Of a DNA stretch of 64,000 nt, positions 8,168 through 17,429 are shown piece after piece. The position numbers were made by a program, and so were the translations under genes. Location of the stretch: contig NZ_JAHHIR010000035.1 of assembly GCF_018678075.1 (NCBI RefSeq), positions 124,001 to 188,000 of the forward strand. Reading direction: 5' to 3'. This stretch comes from Epibacterium ulvae (GTDB lineage Bacteria; Pseudomonadota; Alphaproteobacteria; Rhodobacterales; Rhodobacteraceae). Numbering within the stretch: the first letter of the stretch is position 1; every line of letters begins with the position of its first letter. Under the pieces are notes generated by a model. The model saw only the letters and a program-made list of their open reading frames with translations, made no database searches and was not told the DNA's origin.

Positions 8168-8581
8168 ATGAAAAATCTTATTCCCGCCGTTGTCGCACCC
8201 GCCGCCGTTCTGTTGATGACCGCCACATTGGCGCTGGCGCATGACAAAACCGCGCCAACCGAGCACAAGGGCGTTAGCGTCTTTGGCAAAGCCGAGCTGG
8301 CACTGGGCGCACAGATCCCCGCGATGGAGGGCTATCAGGTCCGTATTCGTCAGGTGACCGTTGAGCCGGGCGGCATTGTTGCGTCACACGATCACGGCAC
8401 CCGTCCGGGCGCGTATTTCGTGGTCTCCGGTGACGGTGTGACTGAGCACCGCGGCGATGAGAAAATTCACGTGGCCCCTGGCACTGCGGTTCTGGAAAGC
8501 AAGGACGTGGATCACTGGATCACCAACGACGGCGGTGAAGCGCATTTCTTTGTCTTTGACATCGTTCCAGTTGAGAATTGA
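8168..8581 (+). CDS. secreted cupin-domain protein
   Basis: A 137-residue protein with an N-terminal signal peptide (hydrophobic residues 6-25, ending ALALA before HDKTAPT), so it should be periplasmic. The rest is one cupin barrel: GGIVASHDHGTRPGAYFVVS is cupin motif 1 with two metal-binding histidines, and PGTAVLESKDVDHWITNDGG is motif 2 with a further histidine. The AAGGAG ribosome binding site lies eight bases before the ATG. The divergent MarR gene is probably its regulator. Single-domain secreted cupins can be metal-dependent enzymes or binding proteins; the reaction cannot be told from sequence. Confidence 0.88.
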   Translation: MKNLIPAVVAPAAVLLMTATLALAHDKTAPTEHKGVSVFGKAELALGAQIPAMEGYQVRIRQVTVEPGGIVASHDHGTRPGAYFVVSGDGVTEHRGDEKIHVAPGTAVLESKDVDHWITNDGGEAHFFVFDIVPVEN

Positions 8582-8664
8582 TCGACGACTTGGATGACCT
8601 GATGTGCCGAGATCAGGGTATCTGAGCGGCGGGCGGTGGGGCAACCTGCCGCCTGTTTTCCGTT

Positions 8665-9510
8665 CTAGGGTGTGCGCTGAAAACTGCGTAGGATTGCATC
8701 CGCCACAAGGCGTACAGCCGGCAAAGATGCCACGTCGTGATGCAGAACCATCCACGCAGTCCGGGACAGGGGGGAAGGTTCTGGCAGCCGTTGTAGCTGC
8801 TTGGACTGTCCCGCAATGCGATCCGGCAAAAGCGCAAGCCCCAGTCCAGCCTCAGCCGCCGCGATATGCGTATAGATGTTGTTTGAAGTGATCTGAAACA
8901 CGCGGCCTGCTGCGTAGTCTTCAAGCCATGTTTGTTGCGGCGTCTGGGTCAGGCCCCTGTCAAAGCCGATGAACCGCCAACTGTCTTGGGCGCGGTCGAA
9001 ATAGTTTGGCGCGCCATAAAGCGAATAGGTGATTGTCCCCAGTTTGCGGGTGATGTTCTGCTTGGAGGTTGGTTCCACCAGACGGACGGCAATATCGGCG
9101 TGCCCGTGATCCAGCGATGCCACTTGGGTGTCCGACATCAGGTTCAGTTGCAGATCCGGATGCGCCTCGGCGATGTCTGTCAATTCGGGAATGAACGTCT
9201 CACTCAGGAATGCAGGGGGCGCGCTGATGCGGACGGTGCCTGTTACCGTGTCTTGGGCCAAGTTGACCAGGCGGTCGATCTTGTAGGTTTGAGCTTCCAT
9301 CGCGAGGGCGAGGGTTGCGATGTCCTGACCTTTTTCGGTCAAGGGCGTGGACCGGGCCAGACGGCGTACGAGGCTATGGCCGACGTCTGCCTCTAGTGCT
9401 GCCAGTCGGCGAGATATGGTGGCATGGTTCACGCCCAAGGCCCGCGCCGCACCGGCAAGTGATCCTTCGCGGGATAAAACGGCCAAGACCTGTAGGTTGC
9501 CCCAATCCAT
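8665..9510 (-). CDS. LysR-family transcriptional regulator
   Basis: A 281-residue LysR-type regulator. The N-terminal helix-turn-helix reads LQVLAVLSREGSLAGAARAL, followed by GVNHATISRRLAALEADVG. The effector domain begins near residue 88 (TGTVRISAPPAFLSETFIPEL). It diverges from the SRPBCC gene at 9609, with a gap of 98 bases, so that gene is the probable target. The leftward stop lies 83 bases from the convergent cupin gene. The length is slightly short for the family because the C-terminal helix ends early, but no break is seen. Confidence 0.9.
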   Translation of the reverse strand: MDWGNLQVLAVLSREGSLAGAARALGVNHATISRRLAALEADVGHSLVRRLARSTPLTEKGQDIATLALAMEAQTYKIDRLVNLAQDTVTGTVRISAPPAFLSETFIPELTDIAEAHPDLQLNLMSDTQVASLDHGHADIAVRLVEPTSKQNITRKLGTITYSLYGAPNYFDRAQDSWRFIGFDRGLTQTPQQTWLEDYAAGRVFQITSNNIYTHIAAAEAGLGLALLPDRIAGQSKQLQRLPEPSPLSRTAWMVLHHDVASLPAVRLVADAILRSFQRTP

Positions 9511-9608
9511 CTGATCATTATTGCACAGATGCCGTGATGTTTCGAAGAATTTTTAACAGATGAGATGGGTTTTATCCTGAACTCAGGAAAGTAATAGGAG
9601 AGCCGCCC

Positions 9609-10127
9609 ATGCGCCGCGTCATGTTTCACTGGAAGCATCGGATTTGGCTTGCCGTGACTGCAGCAATTATGGCGGTTGTGGCTTTTCTGGGTGCGGGACC
9701 GTTGGGACAAACTATGGAACTGTATGAACATGCAACCATTTCCGGGGAGTTAGACGACGTTTGGCGCGTGGCGACGGATGTCGCCGGCTGGCCGCAGTGG
9801 GATCCGCATGAGGAAGCGGGTGAGATCTATGGCCCGTTTGTGGCCGGGACCACAGCGTTTTCAAAACCACGCGGCGGCCCGGCGGCCCATTGGGAGCTGA
9901 TCGAAGTCACCGAACACCAGTCCTGGTCCCTGATCAACACGATGCGCATTGGCACGTTGGAAGTGGACAATCGTTACACCCAACTGCCGGACGGCCAAGT
10001 GAAGTGTGAGAAAATCATGCGGGTGTCGGGATGGATTTTGACCACCCTATTCAAGCTGCACTTTGAAGCTGCGACCCGCAAGGACATGCAGGCGACGTGG
10101 GCGGCGTTGGAGCGCGAAATTGGTTGA
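9609..10127 (+). CDS. membrane-anchored SRPBCC (START-like) protein
   Basis: A 172-residue protein with one N-terminal hydrophobic segment (residues about 10-29, LAVTAAIMAVVAFLGAGPLG), followed by a START/Bet v1-like fold. MELYEHATISGELDDVWRVA and DVAGWPQWDPHEEAGEIYGP are the classic opening of the polyketide cyclase/dehydrase branch (SRPBCC), with the tryptophan-proline-x-W-D motif. The domain would face the periplasm, binding a hydrophobic ligand. AGGAG precedes the start. It is divergent from a LysR gene that may control it. The ligand is unknown. Confidence 0.85.
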   Translation: MRRVMFHWKHRIWLAVTAAIMAVVAFLGAGPLGQTMELYEHATISGELDDVWRVATDVAGWPQWDPHEEAGEIYGPFVAGTTAFSKPRGGPAAHWELIEVTEHQSWSLINTMRIGTLEVDNRYTQLPDGQVKCEKIMRVSGWILTTLFKLHFEAATRKDMQATWAALEREIG

Positions 10128-10139
10128 TTTTTGTGTCGC

Positions 10140-10649
10140 TTAGGTGGGCTCGGCTGGTGTCGGACTACGCAGTGGGTGACGCATCACCGCCTGTGGGCCA
10201 GCCGCGCCATGGGGCCAGGTGTCGCCGGTGTTTTCAAAGCCCGCCTTGGCATAGACCGACAGCGCGCCGAGATTGCGGAAGTTCACTGTGAGATAGACAA
10301 AAGACGCCTGCGGATAGAGCGGTGCCAGATAAGGGGCGAGGGCGCGCATGGCGGCGGTTCCGACCCCTTTGCCCTGAACGCGGGAATCGATGATCAACGC
10401 GCGCATGCCAATCTCGCCCGCAGGCGCGACCGGAAAGCTGATGTGATAGTGGCGGTCTATTTTGAACACCCCCACCGGCGTGGTTTCACCGGGGGCGGTC
10501 TCCATCAGGATCTGGTGCAGGTCAAAGCGGTCAGGCGGCTCGCGAAAGATTTCCTCAACCGTGCCGACAAAAAGGATCTGGTCGGGGAAGGGCGCGATAT
10601 GCGCCACCGTGTGGTCTTGCGACCGCTCCAGTGGCGCAAGGCTGATCAT
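10140..10649 (-). CDS. GNAT-family N-acetyltransferase
   Basis: The 169-residue protein has the GNAT acetyl-CoA site: a beta-strand with MRALIIDSRVQGKGVGTAAM, in which QGKGVG is the pyrophosphate-binding loop of motif A, and a later VNFRNLGALSVYAKAGFENTG that is motif B with the tyrosine common in this family. It would transfer an acetyl group from acetyl-CoA to an amine on a protein or small molecule. Its ATG overlaps the stop codon of pepF in an ATGA, so the two are co-translated. The acceptor is unknown. Confidence 0.88.
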   Translation of the reverse strand: MISLAPLERSQDHTVAHIAPFPDQILFVGTVEEIFREPPDRFDLHQILMETAPGETTPVGVFKIDRHYHISFPVAPAGEIGMRALIIDSRVQGKGVGTAAMRALAPYLAPLYPQASFVYLTVNFRNLGALSVYAKAGFENTGDTWPHGAAGPQAVMRHPLRSPTPAEPT

Positions 10650-12466
10650 GTTTCCATGGCTTCCAATTCGTCGATCATGTCAGAGATCATTGACAGGCCC
10701 TTGTCCCAGAATTTGGGGTCCGAGGCATCAAGGCCGAAGGGGGCCAGCAGTTCCGTGTGGTGTTTGGAGCCACCGGCTTTGAGCATGTCGAAATACTTCT
10801 CTTCAAAGCCTTCGTCGCCTTCGGCGTAGACCGAATAAAGCGCATTCACCAGACCATCGCCAAAGGCATAGGCGTAGACATAGAAGGGTGAATGCACGAA
10901 ATGCGGGATATAGGCCCAGAAAGTCTCGTAGCCTTCGACAAAATCAAACGCTTCGCCCAAGGATTCGGCCTGAACAGACATCCACAGAATGTTGATGTCA
11001 TCAGGTGTCAGCTCACCCTCGGCGCGGGCGGCGTGCAGTTTGCATTCAAAGTCATAAAACGCGATCTGACGCACAACCGTGTTGATCATATCCTCGACCT
11101 TGCCGGCCAGCAGGATCTTGCGCTGTTCTTGCGTTTCGGCGGCGTCGAGCATTTTGCGGAAGGTGAGCATTTCACCAAAGACAGACGCGGTTTCGGCCAA
11201 GGTCAGGGGCGTCGACGACAGCATCTCTCCCTGTTCGGCGGCGAGCACCTGGTGGACGCCGTGGCCGAGTTCATGGGCGAGCGTCATCACATCGCGCGGT
11301 TTGCCCAGATAGTTCAGCATCACATAAGGGTGCACATCGGTGACGGTCGGATGGGCAAAGGCGCCGGGGGCCTTGCCGGGTTTTACGCCCGCGTCGATCC
11401 AGCCCTTGGTAAAGAACGGTTCCGCAATGTCACCCATGCGGGGATCAAAGGCGCTGTAGGCGTCCATCACGGTTTTTTCCGCGTCTTCCCAAGCCACGGT
11501 GCGGGTGTCTTCCATTGGCAGCGGCGCGTTGCGGTCCCAGACCTGCATGCGGTCCAGACCCAGCCATTTGCGTTTCAGCTCGTAATAGCGGTGGCTGAGC
11601 TTGGGGTAGGCGGCAACCACGGCTTTGCGCAGGGCCTCGACCACCTCGGGCTCGACATGGTTGGACAGGTGACGCCCGGTCTGCGGCGTTGGCATGCCGC
11701 GCCAGCGATCAACAATCTCTTTTTCTTTGGCTTGCGTATTGTGGACGCGGGCAAAGATTTTGATGTTGTCGTTAAACACACGGGAGAGTTCACGCGTGGC
11801 GGCCTCACGTTTGCTGCGGTCCTGTTCGGTCAGCAGGTTCAACGTGCCTTCGATGTTCAGCTCTTCGCCGTCGACGGTAAAAGTCAGACCCGCGATGGTT
11901 TCGTCAAACAGACGTTCCCAGGCATCGCCCACCACACCGAGGTCATGCAGGAATTTTTCCAGCTCATCCGACAGTTGGTAGGGTTTCATCGCGCGGATGC
12001 GGCCGAACACCGGCTTGTAGCGCGCAAGATCGGTATTGGCGGCGAAATGGCCGTCCAGCACGTCGTCTTCGATCCGGTTCAGTTCCAGCGTGAAGAACAC
12101 CAGCGGCGTGGTGATCACGGTGATCTGTTCCTGCATGTCGGACATGAATTTGGCCCGGCCCGCATCGGTGGTCAGCTGGTAATAGCGCAGACCCGCATAG
12201 GACATGATGCGGCCGGCGATCTGGTTGATCTTCTCATTGCGCAGCACGCAGGTCAGCAGCCCGTCGGCGTCCAGCTCGGCCAGCTTGCCTTCGTAGTCAG
12301 TGGCAAAGGCGGCGCATTCTCCCTGGAGCCAGTCGAGATCGCGGGTAAGCTCTGGCGCGTCTTCGCCGGTGTAGAGATCGCTTAGATCCCATTCGGGCAG
12401 CGCGCCGAGGTTGTCGGACCCGGCCGAAGCGTTGACGTCAAAAACAGGGAAGGGAAGCTGGAACAT
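10646..12466 (-). CDS. pepF: M3-family oligoendopeptidase F
   Basis: A 606-residue cytosolic zinc metallopeptidase of family M3 that cleaves short peptides internally. The zinc motif HELGH is at residues 398-402 (within MTLAHELGHGVHQVLAAEQ), and the third zinc ligand is the glutamate in TLAETASVFGEML about 27 residues later. The rest is helical as expected. The start at 12466 has AGGAG six bases upstream; an in-frame ATG at 12502 would add twelve unlikely residues. The length matches PepF. It ends in a four-base overlap with the GNAT gene. Confidence 0.93.
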   Translation of the reverse strand: MFQLPFPVFDVNASAGSDNLGALPEWDLSDLYTGEDAPELTRDLDWLQGECAAFATDYEGKLAELDADGLLTCVLRNEKINQIAGRIMSYAGLRYYQLTTDAGRAKFMSDMQEQITVITTPLVFFTLELNRIEDDVLDGHFAANTDLARYKPVFGRIRAMKPYQLSDELEKFLHDLGVVGDAWERLFDETIAGLTFTVDGEELNIEGTLNLLTEQDRSKREAATRELSRVFNDNIKIFARVHNTQAKEKEIVDRWRGMPTPQTGRHLSNHVEPEVVEALRKAVVAAYPKLSHRYYELKRKWLGLDRMQVWDRNAPLPMEDTRTVAWEDAEKTVMDAYSAFDPRMGDIAEPFFTKGWIDAGVKPGKAPGAFAHPTVTDVHPYVMLNYLGKPRDVMTLAHELGHGVHQVLAAEQGEMLSSTPLTLAETASVFGEMLTFRKMLDAAETQEQRKILLAGKVEDMINTVVRQIAFYDFECKLHAARAEGELTPDDINILWMSVQAESLGEAFDFVEGYETFWAYIPHFVHSPFYVYAYAFGDGLVNALYSVYAEGDEGFEEKYFDMLKAGGSKHHTELLAPFGLDASDPKFWDKGLSMISDMIDELEAMET

Positions 12467-12543
12467 GGGGGCTCCTGAGTGTGAAAATTTCTGCATCAAC
12501 ATCTATGGTGCGGGAAGGGCAAGCACAAGCGATGGGGAGAGTG

Positions 12544-13512
12544 TCAGCTGTTTTGGGCGAAGAATTCAACCATGTCCTGCAAGATACCATGCCGGGTGTC
12601 TGGATCTTCCATCAAGACCTCGTGACGGCCGTGATCAACGATACGCAGTTCTCCGCTGGGCCAAGCGTCCATACGCGTGCGGACGGCATCGGGGCTGACG
12701 ATCTGTTCATTGCTGCCAAGGAAACACAGCGTTGGGATATCCGGGGCAGTTTGACCAGTGAGATAGGTGCATTCGCGCATCCCCTCATAGACCCAATTGG
12801 TAGTGGGTCCGGCAATTGCCAAACCCGGGACCGCTTTGATCTGGTCGCGCAGCATGCTGTACATATCCGCATCATTGGTCAGCAGATTGCCCATAAAGGC
12901 ATGCGCCTGGACATAGGGAACGCGGCTGGTTGACGGGGCAAGGTGATTGCTGAAACAGAACGTGCGGGAAAATACCCCAAAGATATAGGCCAAGGGGCGC
13001 AGCGGGCCGGGCAGTTTGATGTCCCACATCGGCGCGGAAAAGGCCGCGGCTTGTACCGGCAGACCTTCGATTAGGGCGCGCAGACCAATGGCGCCGCCCA
13101 TGGAATGGCCCAGCAAAAACCAAGGCTTAGGCATGTCGAGCGTGGTTGCCAGTTCGACCATGGCGGCCACATCGGCCTGATAATTGGTGAATTCGTCAAT
13201 GTGACCCATCACCGGGTCATTCAGCAGGCGATCAGCCAGACCCTGTCCGCGCCAATCGATGACCAATGTTGCCAGCCCGTTTTTGCCAAAGACGCCGGCG
13301 GCATCGCCGTATTTTTCGATGTATTCAGTGCGCCCCGGAAACAGCAAAACGCTGCCTTTGGCGGGGCCGTGTTCGGTCTGTGCCGGCCAGTGACCGGCGC
13401 GCAGGCGCAGCCCGTCGCTGCTGTGGATCCAATGGGCCGTGCCGCCGCCCGGTCCACGGGCGATCTCTTCGTGCAAAGGGGCGTCGGTGCGGCGCAAGGA
13501 TCCACCATCCAT
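12544..13512 (-). CDS. alpha/beta hydrolase, lysophospholipase type
   Basis: A 322-residue alpha/beta hydrolase close to the PldB/monoglyceride lipase group. The nucleophile elbow is LLGHSMGGAIG with Ser137, the oxyanion region is near VLLFPGRTEYIEKYGD, and the triad is completed by the aspartate in NEQIVSPDAVRTR and the histidine in DHGRHEVLME. No signal peptide is present, so it is cytosolic. The start ATG shares one base with the stop of the SCP2 gene, so the two are co-translated. A role in lipid or ester turnover fits both partners, but the substrate is inferred. Confidence 0.9.
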   Translation of the reverse strand: MDGGSLRRTDAPLHEEIARGPGGGTAHWIHSSDGLRLRAGHWPAQTEHGPAKGSVLLFPGRTEYIEKYGDAAGVFGKNGLATLVIDWRGQGLADRLLNDPVMGHIDEFTNYQADVAAMVELATTLDMPKPWFLLGHSMGGAIGLRALIEGLPVQAAAFSAPMWDIKLPGPLRPLAYIFGVFSRTFCFSNHLAPSTSRVPYVQAHAFMGNLLTNDADMYSMLRDQIKAVPGLAIAGPTTNWVYEGMRECTYLTGQTAPDIPTLCFLGSNEQIVSPDAVRTRMDAWPSGELRIVDHGRHEVLMEDPDTRHGILQDMVEFFAQNS

Positions 13513-13802
13513 CAAGCGAGCACCGAAGCCAGTTGCATCGCGGTGCCCATGTCGCCGTCAATCGACAGGCGGCCCGACATAAAGGCGCTGGTGGGGTTCA
13601 ATTCGCCGGTGATCATGTCCTGAAACACCTCGGCATCAGCGGAGAGGGTCACGTCAGCCTCATCATTGCTGATGCGGGCACCGTCTGAGTCGAGCACAAT
13701 GGCACCCAGGCCTTCGATTTCAAATTTGGCAGATGCAGGAAATTCCGCGCCATCCAGTTTTTCGTTCAGTACTTCTACGGCTTTCGCCAAAATATCGCTC
13801 AT
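13512..13802 (-). CDS. SCP2 sterol-binding-fold protein
   Basis: A 96-residue protein made of one SCP2 domain. FEIEGLGAIVLDSDGARISN, then EADVTLSADAEVFQDMITGE and SAFMSGRLSIDGDMGTAMQL match this fold, in which the last helix closes a hydrophobic pocket. The start at 13802 has AAGGA 12 bases upstream; the open frame extends 27 codons further without family-like sequence. SCP2-like bacterial proteins bind lipids or acyl-CoA. Its stop overlaps the start of the lysophospholipase-like gene, which supports a lipid-related role. Confidence 0.88.
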   Translation of the reverse strand: MSDILAKAVEVLNEKLDGAEFPASAKFEIEGLGAIVLDSDGARISNDEADVTLSADAEVFQDMITGELNPTSAFMSGRLSIDGDMGTAMQLASVLA

Positions 13803-13903
13803 GATTGCGCTTCCTTCATTGCCTGCGCCCCAGAAGTGCACATCTTTGTGACGAGTGAAAGACTCATACTGGAAATATGCCACGGCGCAGATAGACTGGA
13901 GCC

Positions 13904-14473
13904 ATGATGTTGGAAAAACTCTTAACGTTCAAAGCTATCGTTGCGACAGCCGCTACGATAGTCACGATTTCCAGCCCTGGTATCGTGAGCGCACAATCAC
14001 AAGGCGAAACAGAGCTTTTGGCAGAGCTGGCAGAAGCCGATGCCGAAGCGGCAACGCGGCTGGAGCGTGAACTGCGCAACAAATGGGACAAAAGCGGCTC
14101 GGCCACGATGGATCTGCTGTTGCGGCGCGGCCAGGATGCCATCGACCGCGGTGAGCTGCGGGTGGCGATGGATCACCTGACGGCCTTGGTGGATCACGCG
14201 CCTGAGTTTGCTAGCGGCTGGTTGAAACGCTCCGAAGTCTTTGCCCGGATGGATCAATTTGGCCCCGCCGTTGCCGATCTGGAACGGGCGCTGGCGCTGA
14301 ACCCCAATGATTACGACGCGCTCTATATACTCGGCACGGTGTTTGAGCACTTCCTTGATCCCAAGAAAGCCTATGAGGCCTATCGGCGTGCAAAGGCTAT
14401 ACATCCGCATCACAAGGAAGTAACCACAGCGCTGGAACGACTGGCGCCCATCGTGATGGGCAAGGAATTGTAA
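13904..14473 (+). CDS. secreted tetratricopeptide-repeat protein
   Basis: A 189-residue protein. An N-terminal hydrophobic stretch (KLLTFKAIVATAATIVTIS) ending at IVSAQ is a signal peptide, so it is probably periplasmic. Two to three TPR units follow from about residue 75, for example GELRVAMDHLTALVDHAPEF, then PAVADLERALALNPNDYDAL and PKKAYEAYRRAKAIHPHHKE. TPRs mediate protein contacts. It stands 101 bases from the divergent SCP2 gene and 31 bases before the helicase gene. The partner is unknown. Confidence 0.88.
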   Translation: MMLEKLLTFKAIVATAATIVTISSPGIVSAQSQGETELLAELAEADAEAATRLERELRNKWDKSGSATMDLLLRRGQDAIDRGELRVAMDHLTALVDHAPEFASGWLKRSEVFARMDQFGPAVADLERALALNPNDYDALYILGTVFEHFLDPKKAYEAYRRAKAIHPHHKEVTTALERLAPIVMGKEL

Positions 14474-14504
14474 GGCCCATAGATGGCTGTTCAGGAGTGA
14501 TGCA

Positions 14505-17423
14505 ATGATGCGCGCATCGCGGGTTGTGGCCGTGCTGGGCCCGACCAATACGGGCAAGACCCATTACGCTATCGAACGGATGTTGGGCTATCGATCCGGG
14601 ATCATGGGCTTCCCGCTGCGTCTTTTGGCGCGCGAGGTCTATGACAAGGTGGTGGCGATCAAAGGCCCGTCAGTGGTGGCTTTGGTCACCGGCGAGGAGC
14701 GCATTGTGCCGCCGCGCGCCGCCTATTGGATCTGCACGGTTGAAGCCATGCCCGAAGGGATGGGCTGTGACTTTCTGGCGATCGACGAAATCCAGCTGTG
14801 CGCCGACCCTGAACGGGGACATGTGTTCACCAACCGACTGCTCAATGCGCGCGGCACTCATGAGACGCTGTTTCTGGGCGCCGATACCATGCGCGGCGCG
14901 ATTGCCGATCTGGTCGATGATGTCGAATATATGCGGCGCGAACGGATGTCGGACCTGGTCTATGCGGGCTCCAAAAAGATCAGCCGCATGCCACCGCGCA
15001 GCGCCATTGTTGGGTTCTCGGTCGACAATGTCTATGCGATCGCCGAGCTGATCCGCCGCCAAAAAGGCGGTGCGGCGGTGGTGATGGGCGCGCTGTCACC
15101 GCGTACCCGTAATGCCCAGGTCGCCATGTATCAAAATGGTGAGGTGGATTATCTGGTGGCCACCGATGCGATTGGCATGGGGCTGAACCTTGATATTGAC
15201 CATGTGGCGTTTTCCTCGACCGCAAAATTTGATGGCCGCCGGATGCGGGCGCTGGCACCCAATGAGCTGGCGCAGATTGCAGGCCGGGCCGGGCGGGGCA
15301 TGAGCCACGGCAGTTTCGGTGTCACCGGTGATGCACGTCCGCTCGATGAAGAGACCGCCAGTGCGATTATGGACCACCGGTTCACGCCGTTGAAAAAGCT
15401 GAACTGGCGCTCTGCGGATCTGCGGTTTGGCAGTATCGACGCTTTGGAGCGTTCGCTTGATCACAGCCCGACTCATGAGCGGCTGATGAAGGCGCGCGAG
15501 GCGGATGATTTGCGCACGCTCAGAACCATGGGACAGGATGGCATGGTGGCGGCGCGTGCCAGCGATGCACCGAGCGTAAAACTTTTGTGGGACGTATGCC
15601 GAATCCCCGATTTTCGTGGTATCAGCCACGCCGAACATGTTTCGTTACTCACAGTTATTTTTGAACACCTTCACGAACGCGGCCGTATTCCGGATGATTT
15701 TCTGGCCAGGCAGATCCGCCATATTGACCGAACCGACGGAAATATCGATGCTTTATCCAAGAGATTGGCATTTATCCGCACATGGACCTATGTGGCGCAA
15801 CGAAACAGTTGGGTAAGTGACGAAAGTCATTGGCGCGATCAAACGCGCGCTGTAGAAGACAGATTGTCAGATGCGCTGCACGAGCGGTTGACTCAGAGAT
15901 TTGTGGACCGGCGCACATCCGTGCTTTTGCGCCGGCTCAAACAGAAGGAGGCCCTTTTGGCCGAAGTAAATGACCAGGGTGAAGTGACCGTCGAAGGCGA
16001 ATTTGTCGGACGGCTCGAAGGGTTCCGGTTCTCACCGGACAAAAGTGCACAGGGTGCAGAAGCAAAGGCGCTGAAATCAGCGTCCCTGCAAGCGCTGGCG
16101 CCACATTTCCACCTGCGCGCAGATCGTTTCTACAACGCGCCCGACACCGAGATCGATTTCACCGATCAAGGTGGGCTGATGTGGGGTGAACACGCGGTTG
16201 GCAAATTGGTCGCAGGCAGCGATCCATTGTCGCCACAGGTCGAAGCCTTTGTGGATGAAATCGCCGGAGCCGAGGTCGCCCAAAAGGTCGAACGCCGCTT
16301 GCAGCATTTCATCAGCCGCAAGGTGACAACTCTGTTTGAGCCGATGCTAAACCTCAAAAACGACGAAGCCCTGATCGGTCTTGCGCGAGGCTTCGCCTTC
16401 CGCATGGTTGAGGGGCTGGGCATTCTGCCCCGTGCGGGTGTCGCGCAAGAGGTAAAGGACCTGGATCAGGATTCCCGCGCCGCGCTGCGCAAACATGGTA
16501 TCCGTTTTGGCCAGTTCACCATCTTTATGCCCTTGCTGCTGAAACCCGCGCCGACGCGTCTGCGTCTGGTGCTGTGGTCGCTGGCCAATGGCTCGCAAGA
16601 ATTCCCGGTGGCACCGCCCCCCGGTCTGGTCACCGTGCCAACCGTGGACAGCGCGCCGCAGGGTTACGACACCATGTGCGGCTATCGCGCCGCAGGTGAG
16701 CGGATGATCCGTATCGATATGCTGGAACGTCTGGCCGATATGCTGCGCAACGAAGACAGCCGCGGCGGGTTTGAAGCCAAGGCCGATATGTTGTCGATCA
16801 CCGGCATGACGCTGGAGCAGTTCTCAACCCTGATGCAGGGCCTGGGCTACCGCGCTGAAAAAGGCGAACGTCAAAAGGTCAAAGCGGCTCCGGTTGCGGA
16901 CGCACCTGCTGCTGAAGCACCAGCGGCTGACGCTGCTGAAGCACCAGCGGCTGACGCTGCTGAAGCACCGGTTGAGGGTGCTGCATCCGAGGAGGCACCT
17001 GCCGTTGAAGCAGAGGCCGCACCAGAACCAGACGCTGCGCCAGATGTGGCTGTCGAGGCCGCACCAGATGCAGTCGAAGCAGAAGCCGCAGCTGCGGCCA
17101 CGGATGCAGAGCCTGAGATCGAAGTGTTTTACACCTTCACCTGGGGTGGCAATCGCAACAACAACCGCCAGAACGCAGGCCGTGGCCGTCGCAATGACGC
17201 AGCCCAGGGCGAGCGCGCCGGTGGTGGCGAACGCCAGGGAGACCGTCAGCCACGTGGGGGCGGCAAAGGCAAACCCAAGGGCGGCAAGCCCGGCAAAAAG
17301 GGTAGCCCGCGCCAGAACCAGGGGGCCAAGACATTCTCGTCTCGTCCACCCAAGAAGGAAAAAGCAATTGACCCGGACAACCCCTTTGCAGCAGCGCTTA
17401 TGGGGCTGACCAAAGGCGATTAA
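14505..17423 (+). CDS. SUV3-like superfamily 2 RNA helicase with extended tail
   Basis: The 972-residue protein resembles the mitochondrial SUV3 and alphaproteobacterial helicases. Walker A is GPTNTGKTHYAI (residues 12-23), the DEAD-like box is AIDEIQLC (about 88-95), and the C-terminal helicase core contains DAIGMGLNLDIDHVAFSSTA and QIAGRAGRG. SUV3-specific helical regions follow to about residue 780. The tail is low-complexity: alanine-glutamate-proline repeats (a 24-base DNA repeat at 16908-16971), then an arginine-glycine-asparagine section typical of RNA-binding tails. It probably unwinds structured RNA in degradation or ribosome work. The S4-domain gene begins six bases after its stop, so both are co-expressed. 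CAGGAG precedes the start. Confidence 0.92.
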   Translation: MMRASRVVAVLGPTNTGKTHYAIERMLGYRSGIMGFPLRLLAREVYDKVVAIKGPSVVALVTGEERIVPPRAAYWICTVEAMPEGMGCDFLAIDEIQLCADPERGHVFTNRLLNARGTHETLFLGADTMRGAIADLVDDVEYMRRERMSDLVYAGSKKISRMPPRSAIVGFSVDNVYAIAELIRRQKGGAAVVMGALSPRTRNAQVAMYQNGEVDYLVATDAIGMGLNLDIDHVAFSSTAKFDGRRMRALAPNELAQIAGRAGRGMSHGSFGVTGDARPLDEETASAIMDHRFTPLKKLNWRSADLRFGSIDALERSLDHSPTHERLMKAREADDLRTLRTMGQDGMVAARASDAPSVKLLWDVCRIPDFRGISHAEHVSLLTVIFEHLHERGRIPDDFLARQIRHIDRTDGNIDALSKRLAFIRTWTYVAQRNSWVSDESHWRDQTRAVEDRLSDALHERLTQRFVDRRTSVLLRRLKQKEALLAEVNDQGEVTVEGEFVGRLEGFRFSPDKSAQGAEAKALKSASLQALAPHFHLRADRFYNAPDTEIDFTDQGGLMWGEHAVGKLVAGSDPLSPQVEAFVDEIAGAEVAQKVERRLQHFISRKVTTLFEPMLNLKNDEALIGLARGFAFRMVEGLGILPRAGVAQEVKDLDQDSRAALRKHGIRFGQFTIFMPLLLKPAPTRLRLVLWSLANGSQEFPVAPPPGLVTVPTVDSAPQGYDTMCGYRAAGERMIRIDMLERLADMLRNEDSRGGFEAKADMLSITGMTLEQFSTLMQGLGYRAEKGERQKVKAAPVADAPAAEAPAADAAEAPAADAAEAPVEGAASEEAPAVEAEAAPEPDAAPDVAVEAAPDAVEAEAAAAATDAEPEIEVFYTFTWGGNRNNNRQNAGRGRRNDAAQGERAGGGERQGDRQPRGGGKGKPKGGKPGKKGSPRQNQGAKTFSSRPPKKEKAIDPDNPFAAALMGLTKGD
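16908..16971 (+). repeat. in-frame 24-base tandem repeat in the helicase tail
   Basis: The unit encodes AAEAPAAD. Two full identical copies and two thirds of a third are seen. It sits in the disordered linker between the helicase core and the RG-rich tail, so copy number may vary between strains without harm. Confidence 0.85.
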
Positions 17424-17429
17424 GCCGCG

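Noticed and set aside
10892-12385. Long rightward open frame of 497 residues
   Set aside because: It is fully antisense to pepF, which has a clear zinc motif and ribosome binding site.
16879-17101. Open frames opposite the helicase tail
   Set aside because: They are shadows of the alanine and glutamate repeat DNA.
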